Shown here piece by piece: positions 35,786 through 45,472 of a stretch of DNA of 64,000 nt; positions within the stretch are counted from its first letter, which is position 1, and each line of letters opens with the position of its first letter. Source of the DNA: Siphonodentalium dalli. Taxonomy: Eukaryota; Mollusca; Scaphopoda; Gadilida; Siphonodentaliidae. A program made the position numbers and the translations under genes. The stretch lies in the NCBI GenBank assembly GCA_032622095.1, contig CP136069.1, forward strand, positions 46,352,194-46,416,193. The letters run 5' to 3'. The notes under the pieces are model-generated. The model had not been told where the DNA came from. It saw only the letters and a program-made list of their open reading frames with translations, and ran no database searches.

Positions 35786-35965
35786 AAACAGTAACAAATA
35801 ACGCTCTTTATGTTTACCATATCAGGATCTAAACAAAAGCCAGGTTCTGTAACGTTTTTTTGCTTTTGTTAACATAACAAAGGAAAAACATTTGACAATA
35901 ACATACCTTTTATGCCATATATATGGTATAACAACAAATTCGTCTATATTTTACTATTATTTATG
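35786..35965 (-). mobile_element. Partial inverted copy of the neighbouring MITE
   Basis: Pairs with 35245-35425: 'acagtaacaaataacgctct', 'ggatctaaacaaaagccagg' and 'gacaataacatacc' are complements of MITE interior text. It lacks the TIRs. It sits exactly where reverse transcriptase text is interrupted a second time, so it is either a truncated second insertion or a rearranged piece of the first. Confidence 0.6.
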
Positions 35966-36683
35966 TTTATGCATAAGTCAAATAATGAGTGTACCCGCTT
36001 TCTGCATTTGTCGACTTCTCCGAAGCTTTTCATACGATAAACCACAACATTTTATTGAAAACAAACTTGAAATATATGGAATAAGAGGCAAAGCTCATGA
36101 ATGATTTAGTAATTATTTTACAAATATATTACAATATGTGGATTTAGAAGGCATGCTTTCAGCTACACTTATATTACACGAGGGGTCACCCAGGTATCTG
36201 TTGCCGGACCGATTCTCTTCTTGATTTGTGTCAATGATATGCAAAAATCTTCTTTATCAATCTTATATCTTGCTGTTGACACAACTGCATATTTAGTCAT
36301 ACAACAACCTTGACTATTTGTATGACAACTTTAATAACTTAATAAGGGACTAATTCAGACTGACTACCAGATACAGTAATTTTTACACAAAATAATTGCT
36401 TCTGTGAATATAGTCTTAGCTGTGATTGAAGTAGAGAACAATTGGCTTATTTCCTACACAATAACACATCGAGCAACCTAAAATACATATACAGGAAAAC
36501 TCCAATCCAATTACATAGTGTTAAGCTGCTTTCACATACGCCCGCTTAACGCATGCGTTTCACGGATGCGTTAGGCGGACGTCCACGAAAGCTTTCACAT
36601 ACCTCCGTTTACCTCTGCGCGTATATACGTGTCCGTTAGCGGATGCGTGAATAATTATTTGTATTTACATATTGTCCTTTCGC

Positions 36684-36860
36684 CATGGATTCCGACGACG
36701 ACGAGAACGAGGACGTTCTAATGATTGCTTTGTGTATATATAACAACGAAAGGTGACGGAGGAGACCAAGACGCTTTTGTGAGCACGAAATAGTTAAGAA
36801 AAAAAGAGAACAAGGGGCATATGCTAATCTTATTGTCAAAGAATTTTGCGACCTCTGTGA
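36684..36860 (+). pseudogene. Harbinger-type transposase, N-terminal fragment
   Basis: From an ATG at 36685 the frame begins with an acidic MDSDDDENEDV-like stretch. It continues into the typical N-terminal Harbinger/HARBI1 pattern: an arginine-rich RRRPRRF followed by H-x-I-V-K-K-x-R-E-Q-G-A-Y-x-x-L-(I/V)-x-E. One TGA interrupts it just before the arginine run (about 36748-36750). The rest of the transposase, including the DDE catalytic region, is missing. A family member would normally be 350-450 residues, so this is a deletion remnant. Confidence 0.65.
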
Positions 36861-36966
36861 ATCGTGATATCCAATATTTTTTCGGATTAAACAGGTGGTC
36901 AAATTGGCGTACAGAATCTATCAGCTCCTCGTCAAAACAAGCTTCGTACCTATTCCTTTTAGGCAT
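36718..36966 (-). pseudogene. MADF/Myb-like Harbinger accessory protein, N-terminal fragment
   Basis: Reads inward from the other side: MPKRNRYEACF, then DEELIDSVRQFDHLFNPKK and W-I-S-R-F-x-E-V-A-K-F, matching the start of a MADF or Myb/SANT-like DNA-binding domain ('LI..VR.....L'). Harbinger transposons typically carry such a second gene pointing towards the transposase gene. After about 40 residues the frame runs into sequence antisense to the transposase fragment, so this gene too is cut by the internal deletion. Confidence 0.5.
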
Positions 36967-37426
36967 GGTGCACCTACGCTTCTATATGAGAGACTGCCAG
37001 CAAAAATGCTAACTTCCCACAAAACCATGCCATTCTATGTCATTTAATGTATATTTTGACCTATAACTGCCATCACAATTATTTAATTCTTGTTTAATTT
37101 GACCCAAGATTAGATAGCATGGTGCCAGCTGTCATACGCCCTCACATAATACCATTCTCATTCGTAAACACCACAATATATCTACGGTATATCCCAGGAT
37201 TACGACATCGCACCAAATACCCCTGTCCGCTTTGTCCGCTAAGCGGATAGGTTTTCGGTCTGGCCCGGAGCGTAAAGTTGTGCGCGCGCGCAGCTACTCG
37301 CATTTTGCGGATGGTATGTGAAAGCTCCAGTGATAATATTGGAAACCGAAACCATCCGCTTAACGATGAGTGATACGGATGCGTTAAACGGATGCGTGAA
37401 GCGGACGTATGTGAAAGCATCTAAAG

Positions 37427-37626
37427 TTGTGGTCGAAATGGTTGATATTTTTCGAATAATTTACTTATTTCATACACATATAACACAGCGACCAATCTAA
37501 AATGTCCGACGTGGTGTTAGCTGCTGTGGAAACTGTTTATATCTTTGCCGTAGCCGTCTGATTGGTGTGAACTGTGAACGGTGCAAAATATGGGAACAAT
37601 TGACACAAATAACAAATCTAACAATC
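37427..37626. other. Spacer between Harbinger remnant and GPCR 3' end
   Basis: Contains 'cttatttcatacacatataa' and 'agcgaccaatctaaaatg', a diverged repeat of sequence at 36452-36496 left of the Harbinger element. No gene. Confidence 0.4.
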
Positions 37627-38793
37627 TCATGACCTGATGGTAGCTGTTTTCGAAATGGTCGACATTGCCGTCTGGCTGGAGTGAACAGATCGTTCCTCCT
37701 TCACGCATATCCTCATAAATGTTTTTCTGTAAACAGGCGACGTCGACATCAGGATGTAAAAATTCTGAGCAAAATTCAGCAACATTATCGCATTGCAAAT
37801 GTGCCACATGAAGTCGACTAGTCTCTTCCTTTCTTTGTCATAGAGATGCGGATAGGACTCCACGTAGACGAACTCCACTAATTCGACGACGGCCTTGGGA
37901 AACAGCGCAACAAACGACACCATTGCCACGACAACGAGCGCGATACTCGTACGGTCAACAGCTTGTTTCGTGTCCGAGTTTCCATGACGGGTGCTCTCCC
38001 CTTTAAACGCTGTCATCTGTCTGCGCAGGGTTATTATCGTCCACGTGGTCACGACGAAGATGGTCAGCAACGGCATGTGAGTTTTTAGAATCAGGCCAGC
38101 GATAAAGAAGGAGACGGCATGCTCCTCAAACGGTTTACAAAAGTCAGCATCTACATAACATGCCGTCTCGGATGCGCATATTAAGCCATAAAGCTCAAAT
38201 ACAATTGCTGCGATGGCTACGATCAGGGTACATATGTGTGCATTCCTCTTTGTGCACAGTGAATGTCGCTTTAACGGGAATACAACAGCTATGAGTCGGT
38301 CGAGCCCAAGCGCCGCCACCAACCAGGGGGAGATAAATCTACTAATTGTTAGTGGCACAGTCCAGAAATAACAGGGGAGTGCTTTTAAGTAAAATGTCTC
38401 ATCGAGATGATCGATACCGTGGAACTTCTCCAGAGTATCTTCAGTGACTGTTTGCATAAGAACGAATGTGTCGAAGAGAGCTATGTATCTCAAGTACACT
38501 GAGTACGAGAATTTCCCGAATGACTTCAAGCTCATGAGTACGAGGATCATCGCATTACCTATCGCTCCAATCACGGCGATACACACTATAACCACGGCAT
38601 ACGCTTTTTTGTCTATCAATTTATACAGCCCTGACCCCACTGATATGTCACTGTTCGGGTCGTCCGTAGAATCTACAGTCCATGTAATATTTATATCTGG
38701 AATCACCGTAGAAACATTCCACAATGTTATGACATTTGTGTCATTGGTCGAATCCAGTGACGAATTGAAATCAGTCATGTTTAGTCCAAACAT
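37627..38793 (-). CDS. Class A (rhodopsin-like) peptide-type G protein-coupled receptor
   Basis: Single-exon reading of 388 residues starting at ATG 38791-38793; a second ATG lies five codons on. The N-terminus has four N-glycosylation sequons (Asn 10, 18, 26, 35). Seven membrane segments lie at about 65-88, 98-118, 142-164, 186-206, 228-255, 282-308 and 326-350. Landmarks are Gly-Asn 79-80 in TM1, Asp108 in TM2, Cys141 at the top of TM3 with Cys212/219 in loop 2, and Asp-Arg-Leu at 165-167 in place of DRY. TM7 ends N-x-x-x-N-F-Y (340-346) instead of NPxxY. Such TM7 and DRL variants are usual in FMRFamide/TRH-receptor-like invertebrate receptors; the ligand cannot be named. It presumably signals at the cell surface through G proteins. 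It is the only gene in the window that looks intact. The last few codons (after S-K-T) differ from the duplicate at 3.6 kb because the duplication edge falls here, so the native C-terminus is uncertain. Confidence 0.85.
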   Translation of the reverse strand: MFGLNMTDFNSSLDSTNDTNVITLWNVSTVIPDINITWTVDSTDDPNSDISVGSGLYKLIDKKAYAVVIVCIAVIGAIGNAMILVLMSLKSFGKFSYSVYLRYIALFDTFVLMQTVTEDTLEKFHGIDHLDETFYLKALPCYFWTVPLTISRFISPWLVAALGLDRLIAVVFPLKRHSLCTKRNAHICTLIVAIAAIVFELYGLICASETACYVDADFCKPFEEHAVSFFIAGLILKTHMPLLTIFVVTTWTIITLRRQMTAFKGESTRHGNSDTKQAVDRTSIALVVVAMVSFVALFPKAVVELVEFVYVESYPHLYDKERKRLVDFMWHICNAIMLLNFAQNFYILMSTSPVYRKTFMRICVKEERSVHSSQTAMSTISKTATIRS

Positions 38794-38862
38794 CACGTGG
38801 TTCTACCTAGAAATAAATAGAACATATTTTTTTTCAACTTGTTTGTGTCTAATGAAGTGTTA

Positions 38863-39457
38863 GGGTGTGTTTACGTTGCTGTAGATCTGTATACAGATCT
38901 GTGACAGATCTGTGTGAAGTCACGTATCGCAGATTAATGTGATCACAACATGATTACTGATAATGAACGCGCGCTCATCGGTACTCTGGTATTTGACAAT
39001 TCATTATGAGTCGTGTCAGTTTAGGCCAGACAAAAATGAATTAACTATCAGCAGACCATAGCAGTTTATTATTACACCTGTTGACAATGGTTCGAAGAAA
39101 GAATGAAAGGCGCATGATAACAAATCACATATGAATACACAATAAACAGCAGTGTACATGCACACAAATAGAAATATGGCTACTTCATCTACCAGTACAC
39201 AGGTACTCGCTTACACAGCGTGAAATACATGGGTTGAAATGACATTAAGTGTTCACATTCGCCAAGCCCGAGTAACAATTAATCAAATCAGATTTGCCTG
39301 TCGCAATGCCTCGGTGTTGATCGTGACTTAGAACGGACACGATTTTTGCTCACACGAACGAATACCGTTTTCTTTCTGTGTGCATTTCTATATCAACCCG
39401 TTTACATTAGTATGCGTGTAGAACTGTATACAGATCTACAGCAATGTAACTGCACCC
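38863..39457. mobile_element. PIF/Harbinger-type MITE 70 bp upstream of the GPCR start
   Basis: 595-bp insertion absent from copy A, which reads 'aagtgttagtttcaacata' without a break. Flanked by TTA at 38860-38862 and 39458-39460. The TIRs start 'gggtgtgtttacgttgctgt' and (complement) 'gggtgcagttacattgctgt', then share 'agatctgtatacag'. TTA duplication plus G-rich ends fit PIF/Harbinger MITEs. No coding sequence. Confidence 0.85.
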
Positions 39458-39461
39458 TTAG

Positions 39462-40600
39462 TTTCAACATACTAAAATCTATGTGATCTCTTATAATTAA
39501 CGGTCAAATAAAGCGGCACACTACATTAAAATGGGTGCTTTAGTTTTAGTAGTAGACAGGGATCACGATGTCGGTGGCCAAATTGGCCATTTAAAAAAAA
39601 AAATTCTCTGAATATCACCAGATTTCACTTAACCCTTTAGATGCACTCGTTATTTGTTGGAATTGATCAGTTATTTTAATTTTAGGTGTGCGTTTTAGTC
39701 TCTTGCTTCGCTTTTTTTTAGTTCTGGATTTCTCAGTTTCAATTTGCCAAATGGCCAAATATTGACCAAAAACAATTGTTAGCCAGCGTTAAACGTCGGC
39801 GATGTTATGGTTATGTTTTGCGCCGTGTAAAGTACAGTCCATGTGGCATTTGTGACGGGCGTTTCCATAGAAGCATCCCACATGGCAGCGACGAATTAAA
39901 ATCAATCAATTTTCCAGTTGATTGATAGACACCGATGGACAACGAAATTACCCTATTTTCTGGATGAACAATGAAACTGTGGTTGGTTGGGTAATACCCA
40001 GCGTGATTGGCTAGTACACCGAGTTATGTTTGGAATTTTCCATGTTTGTTAAAGCCAGAGCCAGGGACGTGACTAGCGTGTCGCCCTTGTGGGTGTTCAC
40101 CCCAGAATTCCGAAGTACACTTTACCCCTTGGATCAGACAAAAAAATGTCATGTTCCAGAATTTTCTCTTGCACCCCCTGGCCATTTATTTTATTTTATT
40201 TGTCCATATTTAATCTTTGTCCAGAATATACATGTCTGAACATATATACTAGTTCATAGCCTACGGAACTATTATGTGTCTTAGTTAAATAATACTGGAA
40301 ACCTCCCGGTTAGGATATGCGTTCATACACTGGCAAATATGCACGGTATATGGTTTGCAGGCATTTCATCGTAGAAACCGATATGATGTCAGAATATGAA
40401 CGGAAACATTCATATAACATGAGTCTTTACCAAAGCGAACGATAAGAGAAGTAAAATTTATTTGTTCCACTTGAAGCGGTGCTACAGGCATTTGCCTTCA
40501 TATACCTGTACGATTGATTCTTGCGAGATAATTGCATGTTATCTTTACAGGCAAATTCCGGTAGCATGCATCGCTACTGGTGGAACTAAAGAGATTTTAC
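39462..40600. other. Duplicated 5' flank of the GPCR, no gene
   Basis: Co-linear with 4735-6165 except for ~500 bp present only in copy A and ~265 bp present only here (about 40040-40305). The 69-codon frame at 40030-40239 lies in that extra piece and has no recognisable domain. Confidence 0.5.
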
Positions 40601-40603
40601 TTG

Positions 40604-41290
40604 AATTGAATTGAATTGTTTATTAGCAAAGTCAACATCTAAGTTGCAACATGCCATACAACTTATTTACACAACATTATACAAACAATACACAACATAC
40701 ATATACATCAATAAATGAGTTCATCATATTATATGATATTGATAATAAATACAAATAATGCTAATACATTTGGGAATATGTTTTCTGAAATGGTTTAATT
40801 CATATAATATTTACATTATATATAATATAATGTAATACTTGCTTCATGGTAACTTTATAAACGCTAATTTTAAGAAAATGCTCACTCTTTTCAATATACT
40901 TATGTTAAGCAGTGACAGCAGTCTGTAGAATTTATTTCTGTTAGGGTTTTCCCAGTAATACTTCGGTATATACGTTTCTCGCAGATCGTTAAGTTCCGTA
41001 CACAACATAACAAAATGGTATTCATCACATACATTTTCGCCACATAACGGGCATTTCGTGTCTTTACATGTACTTTTATTCCATCTGCATTGCTCTACCG
41101 GTAGTCTGTGATTGGCTGTTCTAAATTTCAGTAAATACGTAGCTAGATGAGATGGCATATATACTAAGTATGGGCTCAATCTGACAGAATCCTTTATGTT
41201 TCGATAAAATATGGCACGGCTTGAAATAGACATATTTAGAATGCCGAAGAGGCATCATGTGTGTTGCTCTATTAATTTCGCTTTCATGTG
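40604..41290 (-). mobile_element. 5'-truncated LINE, 3' portion
   Basis: The empty site survives in copy A ('gagaatttacttctcatg', about 6163). The left edge shows the (TTCAA)n-type tail, seen on this strand as 'gaattgaattgaattg', followed by 'tttatt' (a complemented AATAAA). It carries the end of a LINE protein (next entry). A clear target duplication was not found. Confidence 0.75.
40844..41233 (-). pseudogene. LINE ORF2 C-terminus with CCHC zinc finger
   Basis: 129-codon fragment homologous to the C-terminal ~125 residues of the long LINE at 58.3 kb: FYRNIK at the start, 'TANHRLPVE', then C-P-L-C-x8-H-x4-C (in CPLCGENVCDEYHFVMLC) and an 'NPNRNKFYRLL' segment near the stop. The C-x2-C-x8-H-x4-C motif is the finger found behind many LINE reverse transcriptases. 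No endonuclease or RT remains, so it is not functional. Confidence 0.8.
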
Positions 41291-41524
41291 TAGTTTCGCA
41301 TGTAGTTAGCTGTGGTACAGCTGCATTTTTATGCATGTTTCCGTCCATATTCTGTCATCATATTGGTTTCTATTACGAAATGCCTGCAAACCATATACCG
41401 TGCAGACTTGCCAGCGTATGAACGTACCCTTAAAGTATAATCGTTATAATACAACATGTATTATAACGGTATATAATACAACATGTATATCAATAATGAC
41501 AATATTATTGAAAATTGAAATCGC

Positions 41525-41745
41525 CACGTCGAATTTCTGCGCCTGGACGTTTCGGTACTTGTGTTTGTGGTTCGGCACCTGGACGTTTCGGCACCCGATT
41601 TTTCGGCACTTTGGACGTTTCGTCTTCGACGAAGTGCTTGTGCCGAAGCAACAAAGTGCCGAAAACCCAAGTGCCGACGCGTCCTGAAAACTAGGTGCCG
41701 AAACATCCATGTGCCGAAACATCCTGCACCCGCCACGTTCATATA
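41525..41745. repeat. Short imperfect repeats around 'gtgccgaaa' (copy B)
   Basis: Longer version of the patch at 6325-6480, with about eight 'tgccgaaa' or complementary 'ttcggcac' words and the palindrome 'ttcgtcttcgacgaag'. Arginine/serine-rich frames on both strands are repeat readings. Confidence 0.65.
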
Positions 41746-41867
41746 ATTGAGTATATGCTAACTCTGAGATATTACACTGGATGCAGATGAGTGATTACTG
41801 CTGGGGTAGCTGGTCCGCATATCATTATCAGATATAGATACATAATGACGGTCATGTTTTACCATCT

Positions 41868-42222
41868 TTAGATACTTAATTGTGCACCGTATACGCCCAT
41901 CTAGCCAACCAATACATTATATACATTCTTTAAAATCGCTTCTTCAACAAACAAAAAACGCTCTTTTAAAAAAGCGCTCTTTATTTATTTTTATATATTT
42001 TTTATCTCCATTATTTAGTCAATATAAATTGTTCGAAAAAAAAAAACAATGTGTAAAAGAAACGTTTTTTTTTAAATGTTTTTTAATTTTTTGTTTCATT
42101 TCTGAATATCTCCGTTATTTTGTCACTATGATGATAATGTTGTGCCCGCGGTCAGATCAGTATTAAGGTTTAATATCGCAATGGTGGGCTGGATGGACGT
42201 ATACGGTACACAATTAATTATC
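41868..42222. mobile_element. MITE with ~35-bp TIRs (copy B)
   Basis: Same element as 8684-9046: left 'agatacttaattgtgcaccg', right 'cggtacacaattaattatct'. It includes two 'gctctt' words in the poly-A/T core. Shared flanks show it was duplicated with the locus. Confidence 0.7.
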
Positions 42223-43108
42223 TTTATCCACCTCCTACCCATGTCTACTATACATATAAAGCCCATCAGATAAACCACGCCTCTATCCGTCTACTAGACA
42301 GATAACTAGCATCCTCTAGTAGACAGATAAACTTAATGATATGCGAGGAAGAAATGTTACAAGAACTTGGATCAGGTAACCTCCAGCAGTGAGTGAGTGA
42401 GTGAGTGACGTCACTGGGTCGTAACAACGTTATGGAGCATCATTAGAACGGACCACGCTGGTTTCCGTTGTTAGCGACAGCGTCCTTAGAAACGTCAACA
42501 TCCACAACGTATTTTTGTGCAATCGGTGGTAACACCTTTCTAAAAGATCAAACGATGCGCCCCAAAACGCACTCAAATAGAAATGTTCCATATTCAGTTG
42601 GTGAAATCTATAACTTGTTTAAGCAATTGGCAGTTTGTTACTATAAAGTATAAGCTATTCTTCCGTGAGCTGGTGCATTTGCACTGCCGATCTTGGCGCT
42701 GGTGCCTACTGCATGCATGCTAACGTTCAGACTTTCAATTCGTTAATAAGTTTCAAGCACAAACATCCAAATTCACATGACTGCTTTACTCGTACATTTC
42801 AGTTTCAGATTTGAACGTTACGCAAATCATTTATATTTTATTAGAAATTACACGTACCATGAGCACTATGGTATTTTTCCGGCATAATTTAGAAATTATA
42901 AGGCGGACTATTTCGCGGCGCAGTCGCATGAATACAAAACTGTTTCATAATTAATTAGTCTCTACTGTACAGATAAAGTCGCTAAGTAGGTCATCGCTTC
43001 TCTGTAAGGACCCTGTGAATTTTGCGATGTTTTTTTTGGACAAAAACTGCGATAGAATACATTTAAATTTGTTCGTTGGATAAACAGAACATCCACATAG
43101 TGTAGGCA
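42223..43108. other. Spacer, nothing recognised
   Basis: Includes a short (gagt)n run at 42388-42404 ending in a 'tgacgtca' palindrome. Short open frames lack motifs. Confidence 0.4.
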
Positions 43109-43222
43109 GTAGCTGAATAGAGAATTTATTTTTGCTCGTATGTGGGCATCGATTTGGATCGCCTAGAGGCTCGCCAAATAGATGCCCACATACTCGCAAA
43201 ATAAATTCTTTATTCAGCTGCT
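43109..43222. repeat. Hairpin MITE left of the large palindrome
   Basis: Arms of ~48 bp: 'agctgaatagagaatttatt' with 'cgtatgtgggcatc' pair with 'gatgcccacatactcg' and 'aataaattctttattcagct'. Loop ~16 bp. Non-coding. Confidence 0.85.
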
Positions 43223-44157
43223 AATCTGCTGAAATTTGTGTATTGCTACCTAGGAGGTACGATTTGATTTTATCACAACAAACTAATCGACAACTTTTTT
43301 TCAGGTGGGAAGTAGATAAATGCTTGAGGCGGTTAATGCAATTTCAGTTTATGATAAGTGAGTTGTTTGTGTACATGTACTATTTGGATGCCATGTTTGT
43401 TGATACGCGGGTCTCGTTCGCTCCACATCTAAAAATAGATTTTTTTGCGGTAAAATTGTTTGTACTATAATATTCAAAAAAATAATTTCAAAACCTAATT
43501 TTCTTTTTCCAAAATTTTCAAAAAAAAAGTTTTTAAAAATCTCAAAAAATTATGAAACTTTGAGTTTTCGGTCTCTTACTGAAAATAATCTCGGCCGACT
43601 ATTAAATGTCGAATGTTTTTTAATTATTTGCGTTGCGTGTAATATCTTTTTAATATCTTTTGTTATTGGCCAACTATTTTTGTTCAAACAAATTTTAAAT
43701 ATTTTTCATGAAACTCTGTTAATTTTATTAATCGATGTTTAGAAATAGCTTTATACCAATTATATGTGTAAAGATTCAAACAGTATGAAAATAATCACGG
43801 CCGACTATTAACAAGATTACAGCGACTCGGACCAGTCAAGCAGACGCAGTCCCGTCTATTACATCATATAATTTTCTCCACAATACCTGAAATAATTTGA
43901 CGCCATTACTCTTACATAAATAATAAAGAGCGTTTATTCTTTACTTCTCTATCCTGATGAAGTTATTGAGTATATGACACGTGTGTATTAGCGCGAATTA
44001 TTGGAAGAATTATTGAGATGTTGTACTATTTTGAAAGCAGTCACGCTCGGACGAAGAGTGTGATGCGAAATTACTACCCCGAATGAATTGACATATTCTA
44101 TGGAACAAATTTTCAATTATGTACACACACATAATCACACGCGTCAATAGGGTAACA

Positions 44158-44290
44158 CTGTATAGATCGAAAAAGAGTGACACCTTGGATAAATTGACCA
44201 AATGACTGCTATTGTATCATTTGACAGCTATGAGTGTTTCGACTCGTTTGATATTAGCTCTCGCTCGCGTATGAAACTCTGCTAATTTTA
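44158..44290 (+). repeat. Outer terminal inverted repeat of left monomer
   Basis: 'gatcgaaaaagagtgacacc', 'tgctattgtatcatttgaca' and 'gactcgtttgatattagctc' match the centre of the palindrome (47562-47670) at roughly 75% over ~110 bp, facing the other way relative to the genes between. Mirror copy at 50740-50872. Confidence 0.7.
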
Positions 44291-44515
44291 TTAATCGATG
44301 TTTAGAAATAGCTCTATACCAATTGCATGTGTGTAGCTGTTCACATTAGATTTTTTAGGTATTTATTCTCGAAAATGCCAGAGTGTTCAGACACGTTCGA
44401 TGTTTGTTATCGCTCGCGTATGAAACTCTGTTAATTTTATTAATCGATGTTTAGAAATAGTTTTATACCAATTGTAGATGTGCAGCTGTTCACATTTGAT
44501 TTTAGGTATTTATTC
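44204..44515 (+). repeat. Subterminal ~150-bp tandem repeat (left arm)
   Basis: About two and a half units containing 'aaactctgttaattttatta', 'atcgatgtttagaaatagct' and 'tgtgtagctgttcacatt'. Each unit also has a 'gactcgtttgatatt' or 'gacacgttcgatgtttgt' word related to the terminal repeat. A further partial copy lies at 43706-43770. Mirrored at 50515-50826. Confidence 0.75.
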
Positions 44516-44573
44516 GCGAAAAAATATATATATTTTCATAACATATAAGTCATACTATCGACAACCTACAAAA

Positions 44574-44837
44574 ATGCTGCTGGAAACAATATTCAAATAT
44601 TTATGTTTAGGCCTAACCTCGGTGTGTCCATGTCTAAGTGATCAACACGAGTCTGAACATGAGAACAATACTGGTGAGGCTGTACCCATGTTGGATATAC
44701 ATGAGAACAATACTGGTGAGGCTGTACCCATTTTGGATATCAATCAAGATGAAGACAATGGTCCTGATGACAGAGACTCTGACCAGTGGTCAGCATCCTC
44801 AGACAGTTCTTATCGGGGACGCTCTTTATTTAAATAA
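44574..44837 (+). CDS. Small acidic protein with tandem 15-residue repeat (left arm)
   Basis: 87 codons from ATG 44574-44576; the frame is open further upstream but without support. Residues 1-20 are hydrophobic and cysteine-containing, like a signal or membrane anchor. Then come two tandem copies of a ~15-residue unit (H-E-N-N-T-G-E-A-V-P-x-L-D-I), an Asp-rich stretch (DEDNGPDDRD) and a serine-rich end. The gene converges on the ATPase gene of the same arm. The mirror copy differs by very few bases and keeps the frame. I do not recognise the family; the conserved frame in both arms supports it weakly, since the arms are young. Confidence 0.4.
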   Translation: MLLETIFKYLCLGLTSVCPCLSDQHESEHENNTGEAVPMLDIHENNTGEAVPILDINQDEDNGPDDRDSDQWSASSDSSYRGRSLFK

Positions 44838-45472
44838 CAGGGAGGCTACTCTAACACTCTTAGTTTTTCCAACAAAATAGTTATCAAATTCGATCACCAA
44901 TAGAACTGTCTGTGAAACAACGATGACTTATAACAATCTTTAACTTATTTATCGATCTATGCTAGAACATGGCCGCAACAAAATCATGACCATAACAAAA
45001 CACATTACCTTACCATTACGCATGAATATAAATTTACCATGCGTAAATATTGTCAGATTATCGTCTGATGAGCAAATCCTATGTTTACATTATACTTAAT
45101 CTCAGGTATGACTAGAATTGTATCATGTGTGCACATGACATCATTAGAAGGGGCAATACACTCAAGGAGTTAAAGTGACACGAAACAAGGGACGTGATGC
45201 AATATTGGTGTTTGAATATTAAAGGAACACAAGACACTCTAAAGGGACACAAGACACTCATTATAAATGCATGTTAACAATACAAGCACAGTGGTTGAAA
45301 GTTAAAATGACACAGAACAATATTTAAAGTTCAAATTTTCGGGCACTTAATGCGCCTTTTATCATTACGTATTGTTTCTCACTCTACAATTCCCAATAAT
45401 CCACTCACTCTCTCCCCGCTTATAGATATATAACGAAAACGAGAATATCATGTTGATGAAGTTTATTGAAAT

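Larger units (their letters stand above)
35040..36500 (+). pseudogene. Decayed LINE reverse transcriptase, split by insertions
   Basis: Three blocks of reverse transcriptase text appear in order. 35050-35130 reads 'ARIIPLSKSGDPKTIRKLSP'. 35700-35785 reads like 'HDQYGFHKEHSTIQSI' in the forward frames. 35990-36310 carries 'AFVDFSEAFHTINHNILL', then 'KLEIYGIRGKAHE', 'ITRGVTQVSVAGPILFL' and a damaged catalytic box reading LAVDTT where LFADDT is expected. After 36430 'NWLIS' fits the region behind the YADD box. Stops and frameshifts interrupt throughout. The style is that of CR1/Jockey-group LINEs. MITE sequences occupy the gaps at 35170-35695 and 35786-35965. Confidence 0.75.
36527..37426. mobile_element. 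Internally deleted PIF/Harbinger transposon
   Basis: The ends are inverted: 'gctttcacatacgcccgctt' near 36532 and the complement of 'gctttcacatacgtccgctt' near 37421, with further inverted 'cggatgcgt' words. The interior keeps the beginnings of two Harbinger genes (see the two entries inside). A clean 3-bp target duplication could not be fixed: 'tta' lies left and 'aaa' right of the likely ends. Confidence 0.75.
37643..42222. repeat. Segmental duplication, copy B
   Basis: Counterpart of 3665-9050. Copy B has three extra pieces: the TTA-flanked MITE at 38863-39457, ~265 bp at about 40040-40305, and a LINE fragment at about 40604-41290. Shared text on both sides of each gap fixes the boundaries. 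Confidence 0.75.
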
